A stretch of 64,000 nucleotides of DNA. Source: Daphnia pulex. Its lineage: Eukaryota; Arthropoda; Branchiopoda; Diplostraca; Daphniidae. Below, piece after piece: positions 23,057-35,000 of the stretch; within the stretch, counting starts at the first letter, position 1; each line of letters starts with the position of its first letter. The notes beneath the pieces are model-generated. The model searched no databases. It worked only from the letters and a program-made list of their open reading frames with translations, and was not told the DNA's origin. Made by a program: the position numbers and the translations under genes. The DNA lies in NCBI RefSeq assembly GCF_021134715.1, contig NC_060024.1, forward strand, positions 6,324,001-6,388,000. Reading direction: 5' to 3'.

Positions 23057-26000
23057 ATGCACAAGAGGATCAGACGGCCACCAGTGACGGTGTTGTCGTC
23101 CACCCGGACAGAGTCGACCTGCATCTTTCATCGACGCTATCGGCTCAACGTCAGACGGAAACTCTTGCGGACCATCGTGCTGGGCAGTGACGACAATCCT
23201 ACTCACCTGAGAGACAACGAAATGGCTGCCCGTCTAGAAGAGGCCCTGCTGGACCCGCTCCCGCGTCCGCACACCGACGTGGCAAGGATCTGGTTGCGCT
23301 ACTCTTTCCACGTTGCCGATTACTTCCAGTCGGATCGCCTGGCCGCCATCCAGCCGTCGCTGCTGGAACGTGTCAGCGAAGGCGGCCGGCTGCTGATCCT
23401 GCCCCGATGCCGGACCCTGTGGGAGGATTGCCTCGAGTCCGACATCCGCAAAAGTTACAACCGCTACGTCAAAACGGCGGCGCTGGATTTCATTTTGAGC
23501 GACGGCAGTTCACTCAGTTGGACCTGCAAACGGGATCAGCCGATCCTGATGGCCAGGAGCTGTCCACGTCAAACCGATCGCCACAAGCCCATGCTGACCG
23601 TCCAGCGCTCCCTCGGCCGGAAGCTTTGCATCCATCACTTTTACGGCCGGAAATTCGTCGCCCTGTGGTACAAATTCATCAGGTCAGTTTTTTAAATTTT
23701 TTAAATTTCCCGCCAAAAAAATTTGAATGACAATTTGCATTTGGCGGTTGAATTAACACAGACCGATGCAGTGGCAAAAGTGCAGTCGACTGCGTAAGGA
23801 TCACTGGGAAATTGGCGAATTGAAAATCAGCTGGGAAAAGGAATTGGCGACGGCCGAACAACTTTTGGTCGACGGTTGGCAGACGATTGTCAAGAGCGTC
23901 GTCAAATACGTAACAAAATTTCATTTGATTTTCTATTCTAAACAATTATTATTATTATTATTTTAATGCCATAGGCGCTGAGGAAGAAATTGGCTCTTCC
24001 GTCCGACGGCAACGTCCAGCTGATTTGCCGGACGCTGGACACTCTCATCGGCTTATTACTTCAAGAATGGCGCCAGGAGAACATGACCAACTTCGGGTTG
24101 TGGCTAAACAATCGCCAAGATGTCAAAGTATTTCATTCATTAATTGTTTTCATTAACTTAAAATCATTTTGATTCATTTTTAGAATCAATTGGTGTTTGT
24201 GATTCACGTGTCGATGAACGACGGCCAACTCAAATTCGATCCGCCCGTCCAGGAAATCAGTTTAGCCTGGGGACAATTTTGCGACCTCCTCTCAGTGGCC
24301 GCTTACCGGTCACTCCAGTCTAGTCGCCTGGTCTTTGAAACGATTAGGAAACAAATGAATCAGAGCGATCCTGCCCAGCAATCAGAACCCATTCATTCAA
24401 TTAAAGTCTGTCATCTCAAATCGTATGGATTAATTGAATTGTTTTTATTTGAAATTGAAATTTGTACAAATTCAGGTGAAAACTCCGGCGGAATTTCTGG
24501 ATCACATCCGCCGGGTCATTGCGGACGCATTCGCCGACGACAACGTCATGTTGACTACAGCCCTGGAAAAATTCCTGGTCTTTTCTTCCTTCTTAAAAGA
24601 AGATTCGGTAATTGAATCATCTCTAATTGAATTGAATGAAACAATTTAAAAAAGAATTTTAATTATAGGAGGAGCTGGAAAATTTGGATCAAGAAGGTGT
24701 TGATTTCGACCTGCTCCAGGAAAGAGTCCAGCACTACCGCCAGGTGCTCAAGCGGATCGAAACGGACCTGCCCTGCACTCTGCCCGTCGGCCGGCGCTAC
24801 CTGGTCCAGATGGGCGGACTCAGGTCGTCCCTCAAGAACAAAATCGCCTCCATCATCGATCGACTGTTGGTCCGGTTCAGCAAGAATTTCACCTTATCGG
24901 CCACCAGGTATCAAATTTTAAATCAAATTTAATTTAATTAAATCTATAAAATTTGGGTGTCAAAAGTATCTGCCAAGATTACGCGGAATACGCCGACATG
25001 GCCCTGACTGTTCCGCAAACGACGGCCCAGTGGATCCACCAGCGGGACCAGGTGTGGACTTTAGTGGATTCGACCCTGCCGGAAGCGGATGAGAAAATCC
25101 TCAAGATCCTGCGCTGTTACCTGTTCATGTGCGACGAGATGAAGGTCAGCGAGAGCCACTCGGCCCTGGCCCGTGAGGTCATCATGTGGAAGAGGCGGAT
25201 GAACGCCTCCGAGGTCGAGCACGGCCGTCTGCTCAAGCGCAAACGGACCGAACTGGAAGAGGCTCTCAAGGTTTATTGTGATTGAATTAATAATTTGATA
25301 ATTCCATCCGGAATGTGAATAACATTTTTTGATGAAATTTGAAATAGAGTAAGCGCGGGAAAGTGGCCCAGAACGTGACAGTCTACACCAGCATCATGGA
25401 CAGCTTCCAGAAGATGGGCGAACTGGAATCACTGGGCCAGTACGTCGTCCAGGCCCGGTCGCTTCTCTTCCGCCTAGAAGAGGCCATCACCAACGTCAAA
25501 GGAATCAACGAGGAGGAAGTCTATTTCGAATGGGAAGTCACCGAGTACCCCACTCTTGCCAAGGTCAGTTTGACATTAATTTTAATTGATTTCAAATTAA
25601 TGTTAATTCATTTAAAGTAAAATTTTATTCATTCAAGTAAAATTTTATAATTTTGAAATTGATTCAAATTTAATCTAAAATAAATTTTAATTGATTTAAA
25701 TTAATTTTGATTACATTAAATTTTTTTATATGATCAGGTCCGGGAGCGTTTGAGTCCGTTTTTGAATTTCTTCGAGATGTCGTCGTCGTTTCTGACGCAG
25801 CAACAAAATTGGCTGGACAGCCGGCTGGGCTCCTTCAATCCGGACACGATCGTCAAGGAAACGGAGAATTTTGCCCAGAGCCTGTCGACGGTGGAGGAGC
25901 AGCTGCCGGACGTGTCGGACGTCCGCCATCTGTTGAGCCAAGTGGAGACCAAGTTGAGGGACTTTAATAAGGTCCTGCCGCTCATCCGCACGCTGGGCAA

Positions 26001-29000
26001 TCCGGCGCTGAGGGAGCGCCACTGGGAGCAGATCTGGGACACGGTCGGCGTCCGGCTCAGCTCCGAGGCGGCCACTTCGCTCCAGCAGCTGCTGGCCCTG
26101 CAGCTCAACGAGCATCTCAAGAAGATCGAAGTCATCAGCAATTCGGCAACGCAGGAAATGGCCCTGGAAAATTCTTTACTCCGCATGAAGAACTTGTGGG
26201 TCCAGGTCGTCCTTCCGGTGGAAAATTATCGGTAACTTTAATTCGATTTAATTTTTTGCATATTGATTTAATTTAATTATTTTTATGTTTGTAGAGTGGG
26301 AGAGGGTAAAGTGCTGGGCAAAGTGGACAGCATCCAGCTGTTGGTCGAGGATCACATGATGGAGACTCAGATCATGCGGCGATCGCCTTACGTCAAACCC
26401 TTTGAAAAAGACGCCAAGTATCATTTTTATTTTATTATTTAAGTTTTATGCAAATGAATTAAAATTAATTAATTAATGAATTAGGGAGTGGGAGCAGCAA
26501 TTGAACGATTTGCAAGTGTTGCTGGAACAGTGCGTCTTCATCCAGGAGCGCTGGTGCAGTCTGGAACCGTTGCTGACGTCACCCGACGTCCTCAGCATCG
26601 CCCCGGAAGAGGCCCGTAAATTCAGCGCCATCGACAAGGTTAAATCATTTAATTTTAATTCTAATTCTAATTCACTTATTCGAATTATTATGGGCAGAAT
26701 TGGAGGGATGTGCTCGGACTGATTAGCCAATGCAAACAAGTTTTTTCGCTTCTCTACGCCGAGCGGATGAACGAGCGTCTCATCGTCTGCATCCAGCAGG
26801 TACCGTTTCATTTTCAATTCTTTTTATTTAATTCTATTTAATTTAAATTCAAATGAATTGAGCAGATCCAGCTATTGGAGAAGAACTTGCAGAATTTGAT
26901 GGAGAACAAACGTTTGCAATACCCGCGCTTCTTCCTGCTGGCCGAGGATGAGCTGAAGCGGCTGCTGTCCTTGTCGCGTGACCCGCACCGGTTCGCCACT
27001 TGCCTCTGGCGACTCTACGAAGGCGTCCACAATTTGGAATTCACGGCCGAAAATGACGTCACTCACGTCGTTTCCGCCACCGGCGAGCGGCTACCCCTCA
27101 AGGAGCCCGTCAGCTACGCCAAATGCAAAGGCCAGCTGGACAAATTTCTCAATCATCTTGAGTCCGTCCTCAAACAAACTCTCAATCAGGTAATTAATTT
27201 CCCTATTTTTTAATTCAATAACAATTTACATAAAATTTGCATAAAATTTCAATAGAATTTGCATAGAATTTACATAAAATTTGCATAACATTTACATAAA
27301 ATTTGCATAACATTTACATAAAATTTGCATAAAATTTACATAAAATTTGCATATAATTTGCATAAAATTTACATGAAACTTGCATAAAATTATTACAAGA
27401 ATTTACATAAAATTTACATAAAATTTTACGTGTCTAGGTGATTACGGATACCCTGAAGGATTTCGACGGAACCGATTTGAATGTTTTGCTATCTGCTCCG
27501 TCGCAAATCGCCATCTTGTCCGTCCAGGTTTATTGCACGGGCACCATCGACACGGCCTTTGAATCGGGCCGGCTGCTGCAGGACGACGTGGCCGGCAAAC
27601 TGGACTCGTTCCTCAGCGGAGTGCAGAAGAAATTGGCGGCTTCTTCGGACACTGTTCACCGGTTGACGGCCGAGTCCGTCACCCTGATGGCCCTCTACTA
27701 CCGGGACCTGCTCCGCGATTTGACGTCGACCGAAGACCAGGCGGCGGCCGTTCTGGCCTGGGAGGCCTCGCTGAAATTCCGCTGGACCGACAACCGCGTC
27801 CAGATTCACGTCCTGGACATGGCCCTGGAGTACGGCATGGAGTACATCGGCCTGCCGCCCAGGATGGTGGCCTACGCCGACGCCAAACGGACGGCCATGA
27901 TCGTCACCAACGCCCTCAGTCACCACCTGGCCGGCATTTTGATTGGCGAGCCGCGCAACGAGCTCCTGGAAAGTCTTTCCCACTGTCTCGGCCAGCGTCT
28001 GGTCCGTTTCGACTGCTCCGAGCGGGTCGGGCCGGCCGACATCCTGCGCCAGATCCGCGGGGCCACCACCTGCGGCATTTGGCTCTGCTATCACCGCCTG
28101 GACGTCCTGGGCAAGTCCACCATTTCCTTCATGACCTCGCTCCTGGTCCAGCTGCAGAACATGGCCTCCACCACACCTCCCTGGCTGGAATTAACCGAGG
28201 CCGGCCTGCCTCAGTACGGAATATTTTGCCTGACGGAATCGTCCAGCTACCATCAACAATATTTCGACGCCAATCTCAAACGGACCACCAATCTTTCACT
28301 GCCCGAAGTGGACGCCCTGGCCCAGATTCTCTTTCCAGGACCCTGGGCGGCCGTTGTTGGCTTCCTGGACCACTGCCGGAAGCCGGAAGATAAAGACGAA
28401 CAGCAATCGTCGGCCATTGGCATTCTCAAACAGATTTTCGCCACTTCCAGGAGGTCCAGTTTGAGCGCCGCCCTGGACTCGTGGCAATCGGCCAGGCTGC
28501 CGGCCGATCAGGCGGCCGATCGGACCAGGAAATTGACTCAAATGATCCCGGGCGACAAGTTGGTGACCACCGAGTGGACTCAAGACCCAGTGGTGCTGGC
28601 CTGCCCGTCTGCCTGTCAGAAATTGAAACTGCACGTCAGCGATCAGATCAAATGGAAATTGTGTCACCTCTCGCAAGCGTTCCAGCACGCCCGTCTGCCC
28701 ATCTTGCTCTACGGCCTCCGGCTGAGTGGCAAAAGTTCTTTGCTGCAGATCCTGGTCGAGTGCCAGCGGCTGGCCAAGCCTCAAAGGCCCATTGTCCAGG
28801 AGAGGATCTGCATCGGAGCCTACGCCGAGGAAGATCTCATGAGCAACATGTCCACTTCCATCATCCCCCAGCTGGTCCAGCGCAGCGGTGGGCCGGACAA
28901 AGGCGAACTGATGATTGTCCTTAACGGGCCCTGGATCACGGCCGTCCAGGACGTCCTCCTGGAAGCTTTGTCGACCGAGGGACGAGGCATTCTCATTCTG

Positions 29001-32000
29001 CCCAGCACGGAGCAGATGACCCTGCCGGACCACGTCCATTGGGTCTTTGAGATGAACAGCATCGAGCACGTTTCGCCCGGCCATGTGGCCCAGTGTCGAT
29101 TGATTCCGCTGGACGGGCAGAACCATTTGACTTGGAAATGTGTCGTCCAGTCCTGGATGGCCACTCTGCCGCCCGTCCTCCTCTTCCTGGACCCACTTTT
29201 GAATTTGATTTTGCCGTCCGTCCTGGAATACGTCGACTCGTCGGTCGATCATCGGGTCCGGACGGCCAGCGGCTTCCACCCCATCAAGGCCGTCAAGCAT
29301 CTCCTGTCGCTCATCCGCTGCTTGACGGACCCCAGCACCGAGGCCCTGGCCAAGAAACAGGCCGTTTTGGACCCGGAAATGAGGGCCCAGCTCCAGGGGA
29401 CCGTCCTCTTTTCCATGTTGTGGACGCTGGCCGTTCCGGCCTACATGGACAGCAAGTCGGCCTTCCACGAGTTTTTCGTCCAGCAAATGGATTTGGCCGT
29501 CCAGAACGGCCATCTCTTCCCGTCGGCCAAGCCGCCGGCCGAAGGGTCCGTCTTTGATTTTAAATTGATGGTCCAGTGGGGCCACGAGATGGGCAAATAC
29601 AACGGGCCGTTGTGGCAGCCGTGGGGCGAAGAGTTGCGCTCCTTGCCGTCGCTGTCCAGGGAAATTCCCGTCAACGAACTGTTCATCGCCACGGCCGATT
29701 CACTCCGCTCCCATCACCTGATGTCGCTCTTCATCCAGTGCGGAATTCCTTGCGTCATCGTCGGCCCACGCTCCTCCGGCAAGACGGCCACCGCCCGTCA
29801 CTACCTGCGCACTAGGCTCAACCGGGCGACGCATCAAGTGATTATCGTCAACACTTCGAAATCGATGGACGCCAAAACGGCTCAGAAAATTCTGATGGGC
29901 CAAATGGAGCGCCGCCGCAAGTCCGTTTACGGTCCAACGGTAACTTTATTTTATTCATTTTGTCTTTTTTAATTCATTTAAAATGTGAATGAATTCATTT
30001 GGTTTGGGTGAATATAGATGGGCAAGAAGGCCGTCATTTTCTTCGATGATGTGCAGACGGAAACTTTGAATTCCAGGGTGGCTAACCGGGTCGATATGCT
30101 TCTCAAGCAGTGCATTCAACACGGGCAGGTGAGATTGAATTTTATTTAATTGGATTTATTTGTAAGGTTTTATTGATTTTGTGTCGGGGATGTAGCTCAG
30201 ATGGTAGAGCGCTCGCTTAGCATGCGAGAAGTACGGGGATCGATACCCTGCATCTCCAAAATTATTGCCTTTTTGGGATATCCAGAGCATTTAGATTACC
30301 TTTTGGAAGGTGTCATAAAACTTAAACTTTAAATCAAATTTCTATTTGGACGTTTTGACAATTTAAGATTATTGATAGATCGTATATTCACGTAATTTGA
30401 ACTACATTTTATAGGGACAATTTTTGACTTTTTATAGATTTTATGATTATTTTTGCACTCTCAGCATTTTGAATAATTCTTTAAATAACTGATAGAGTTA
30501 CAGGGGATGTAGCTCAGATGGTAGAGCGCTCGCTTAGCATGCGAGAAGTACGGGGATCGATACCCTGCATCTCCATATTGATTTTTTCCTAATTAAGTTC
30601 ATTGAATTTTAGTCATTTTTCAAAAACTCAATATTGTCATGGCCGCAATTTTAATGTTTGTTGTAAATTTTTACGGAATTTTTATGTAGTTATTCTGATT
30701 CCCTTGTCTACGGTGCTTCGCGCCTTCGCCTAATTGAGTTCGTGTGGCTGAAGCGGCAAGAACCGGATTTATTTGGTCAACTGATTTTTCTGGGTCATTT
30801 TAGAAATCCCGTTTTAAGAATTTTTAGCCATCGGGTTAAAAATAGTGAAAGAGACTTGTTCATATTATCAGGGGATGTAGCTCAGATGGTAGAGCGCTCG
30901 CTTAGCATGCGAGAAGTACGGGGATCGATACCCTGCATCTCCAATTCCTTTTTTTCAATTTCTTCTAATCACAATTACATTAAAATCTTAAAAATTTCAA
31001 TCGTATCGCTATCCAAAAAAGTGTAATCGTTTTACAAATAGTTATCGCAGTTTTGAATGGTGTTTTCCATTATTTCCTTGAGTGCGCTCGAGTGTCACTC
31101 AATTAAGTTAAAATCAAGGTTTATTAAGTCATATTTATTTAAATCTATAAAATAGTCATTAGCCCTTCCGCACGTGCAATCAAGTTTAAAGTATAGCCAG
31201 TTTAAGCCAGTTGAAAGTATAGCCATGAGCCAATTCCGATATTAGAAAAACGATAAAAAAAGAAGAGATTCTTGTCAGTTATCAAGGACTAGACATCACG
31301 TCAATGTCCAGCTGATAGACGCGGGCATCTTAAAAAAAAAGCGTTGCAACTTAATTGAATACCAGCCAAATGCCTCGAGCGATAAACGGTTGGACGCAAG
31401 GGGTCCGCAACTCAAATTTACTACAATAAAAAAGGTAAAAAAGCAAAAAAAAGTGAAAAAAGGAAAAAAAAAGGAAATTTACTTTACGTGCTAAAAGAAG
31501 GGCGCGCGCGAACGAACCCCCCCTCCTCCCCATCCCCTCCCTACCCTTTTATTTTCGCTTGAAGGAAAGCCTATCTCAAAAGTAAAAAAGGAAAAATAAA
31601 GCAAGGAAAAAGTAAAAAAAATAAAAAGTAAATTTGAGTTGCGGACCCCTTGGTTGGACGCGGCTGTAATCTCTCTGCATGGATGAATTTTAAAATGCTG
31701 AATAATGTTTTAGCCTAGAGCAATTCAAGTTGTGATTGTTTATGTAACGTCGATAAGTTTTAGTCCGTCTGGAACCTTATCTGAACATATTTTGTTTTGA
31801 ATTTGAATTTCCAGTTATCATTTTTTGTTTCGTATTCGTTTCATCAAAATTTTACACGAATGAAACTTGATAGGACTTTGAATTAAATTAAATTACAATT
31901 GACATTAATTCGTATTATTCAAATTCATTTCAAAATTTAAGGTATTTGACGGCCTGGAAGGCGGTCCGTCGAATCTGATTGACATCAACTTTGTGGCGAC

Positions 32001-35000
32001 ATCTCGCGTCTGGGCCGACCAACTATCCGACGCTTCCGTAGCGGAAGAAGAACCGGAAGACGGAAGTGACGTACACCAACGGCTACCGGATGAGGTGCTG
32101 CAAACATTCGCTGCCATCGTGTCCGAGCCGCCCACCCTGGACACAGCCTCGACCATCCTCTACCGGATGCTCATGTGGCACCTGGACGCCCGCGGGTTCG
32201 CCAAAGAATTCGACGCCGTCATCGACCAGATGATCAGCGCCTCTATGGGCATTTATCGGCACCTGACGGGCTGCCCGGTCATGGCCGCCTATCCGGCCCG
32301 TTCCGGCTGCCGCTGGAACCTGCGCGACCTGATGCGCTTCACCCACGGTCTGCTGCTCTCCGTTCCGGAATCGATCGAAGACGTCGGTGCCATGAAGCGC
32401 CTCTGGCTGCACGAGGCCTGTCGGGTCTACTCGGACCGGCTGACGCTCCTGGAACCCGTGGCCCTGGTCACCCGCTACGTGGAGCAATCGTGCGAAACGT
32501 ATTTCCAGGCCACCGTGTCCGACCTGTTCGCCCAGATGGACATGGTGGAACTGGCCGACCTGGCCGACATGAACATCTACACGATTTTCTTCTGCGACTT
32601 CTCCGATCCCAAATCCGAGTCCAGGAGCTACGTCGAAGTCATGGACATGGAGCACTTGACCAGGGTCGTCAACGGTTACGTCACCGAGTACAACAACATG
32701 AACAAGCGGCCCATGCACTACGTCAACGTCTTCCGCCACCTGATGCGCACCATGGCCAAAGCGTCCAGGGTCCTCAAACAGCCCAGTGGCCATTTGATCC
32801 TGGTCGGAGCCAAGGGCGTCGGTCGGCACACCCTGGCCAGACTGGCCGGCCACGCTTCCGACTCGACCGTCCACCAGTACGAGTCCAGCTGCGCCAGTGG
32901 TGAGAACGGGCCGACCAAAGGAGGTGCCTGGAACCTTGGCGACTGGACGGACGCCCTGAAAGCGGCCCTCATCGACTCGGCCGACGACGACAAGAAATGC
33001 GTTTTCATCTGCTCGGACGTCGAGTTCCAGCGGCCGGAATGTCGCTCCTTGGTCAACCACATCGTCTCCCACGGCGACCTCATGTACCTGTTCGACGCCA
33101 AGGAGCGCAACGAACTGGTGGAACAAATGAGGGCCATCGACCTCCAGAAGGAGAAAACTCTTCAGGTAAATTGTTCTGCACCTCATTTGCATACATGAAT
33201 TTATAATTGATGAAATTAATTAATTGAAGAAATTAATTAAAACTAATTAAATTAATTAAAATAAATTGAAATAATAATTTTTCAATATATAGACGGACGG
33301 GAGTCCAGCAGCGCTGAAATCCATGTTTGAAACGCGGATGTGGGAGCAGATCAGGATCGTGATTATTTTGTCGTGCGAGCAGTACACGGAAATGGTCATG
33401 GATGAATGTCCGCAAGTGGCTTCCGCCTGTCAAACCGTTTGGATCTACGTAAGTTTTATTTTTTAATCCGCCGGAATTGATTATAAATTATTAAATTGGA
33501 AATTGATATTAGCCATGGCCGTCGGATGCTGTTGCCGATGTGGCGTCCGGATGCTTCAAAGATATCGAGCTGGACGCCGAGCAGAAATCCTGGCTGATGG
33601 TCGTCATCAAATTGATCCACGAGTCGACGGAAGGCGGACACCACCGGCCGTGTCCCAGCGATCCGCAATGCCAGCGCTACGGGCTCCTGATGGATTTTCT
33701 CCACGTGGCCGTCCGCTTGACCAGGAATTTCAAACAGGAATTCAAATGCCGACAGGAGCTGTGCTGCCAGGCCGTCGAGAAACTGGAACTGGCCGCCCGG
33801 CGGGTCGCCGATATGGAGGCCGTCGCCCAGCAGTGGAAAGACGCCCTGGCCGGCCTCAAATCCTCCACGGATGAATCCTCGCCGTCGGATGGAAATGGAG
33901 AGAAAGTAGTGCGGACGGAACGGGACGTCGAGCAGATTTCGTGTCAAATCGACCGGGCCAGAGATTTGCTGGCCAGTTTGGACGTTTACCAGCGAGTGTG
34001 GCAGAAGCAGGTGGTCAGTCTGGAGGATCGCATCCGCTGTTGCCAGGCCGATTGCAGTTTGACGGCCGCCGCTTTGGTCTACGGGGCTGAACTGAAAGAA
34101 TCCCAACGGATCGACATGTTCCGCAGCTGGATCGAGCAATGCCGGGCCCTGAGTCCGTCGGATCAGGCCGGCAGCATCATCACCATTCCGGCCGATCCTG
34201 ACGATTACTTGACGCTGCTGGAATCGGAAGTCCGGGAAGTGGAAGCGGCCTGGATCATGGCCAACCTGTCGCGAGACGACCACTGCATCCGCAGCGGAGT
34301 TGCCATGCGTCACATCCAGCGGGTGCCGCTCCTGATCGATCCTCACAACATTGCCGAGCGCTGGATCGACGCCCTCAACGCTACTAAAGAGAACCGGCCC
34401 ACTTACCTGCACATGTCGGCGCCGGATTACCTGGAACCGCTATCCGGCGCCCTTCAGCTGGGCACGGTGGTGGTGATCGACATCACCCAGACGGAACTCG
34501 ATCCGGCCATCATCCCGCTCATTTTGAAGCAGACCTTCAGTCAAGGATCGACTAATTACATCAAACTGGGCTCGGACGTTGTCGAGTACGCGGCCGAGTT
34601 CCAGCTGTACCTGCGGACGCAGACGTCGCTGGAAGACGTCGACCTGCAGCTGCGACTGTGCGTGACGGTGGTCGACTTGACGCTGGAGCAGCCGGGCATC
34701 AACGACACGCTGGTGTCGGCCCTGGTCAACAGCGAGCGGCCCGACACGGAGGAGAAGATCCAGCTGTGCAAGCAAATGTCGGAGATCCGCTGCCAGCTGG
34801 ACGAGACGGAGCAGAGTCTGCTCAACATTTTGTCGCAGAGTGAGCACGACTGGATCGAGAACGACGCCGTCATCACCTCACTCCTGCCGGCCATCACCCA
34901 GTCGAAATTGCTCAAGGAGAAGCTGGACGTCGTCCTGCAGACCCGCGAGCGGATGGAAACCCAGCGACAGAGCTTCGCACCCACCGCCGTCCTGGCCGTC

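Noticed and set aside
27225-27427. Possible CRISPR-like or regulatory repeat
   Set aside because: Units are contiguous 12-mers without spacers, in a eukaryotic intron; a simple minisatellite explains it.
29093-29557. Overlapping plus-strand frames inside dynein exons (also 32175-32903, 28481-28924)
   Set aside because: Proline-, arginine- and glycine-rich out-of-frame readings of dynein codons, with no independent support.
28296-29585. Long minus-strand open frame (429 codons) opposite the dynein gene
   Set aside because: It is a mirror of the GC-rich third positions of the dynein exon; similar antisense frames occur at 32083-33192, 33456-34412 and 34878-35756. They match no protein family and do not respect exon limits.
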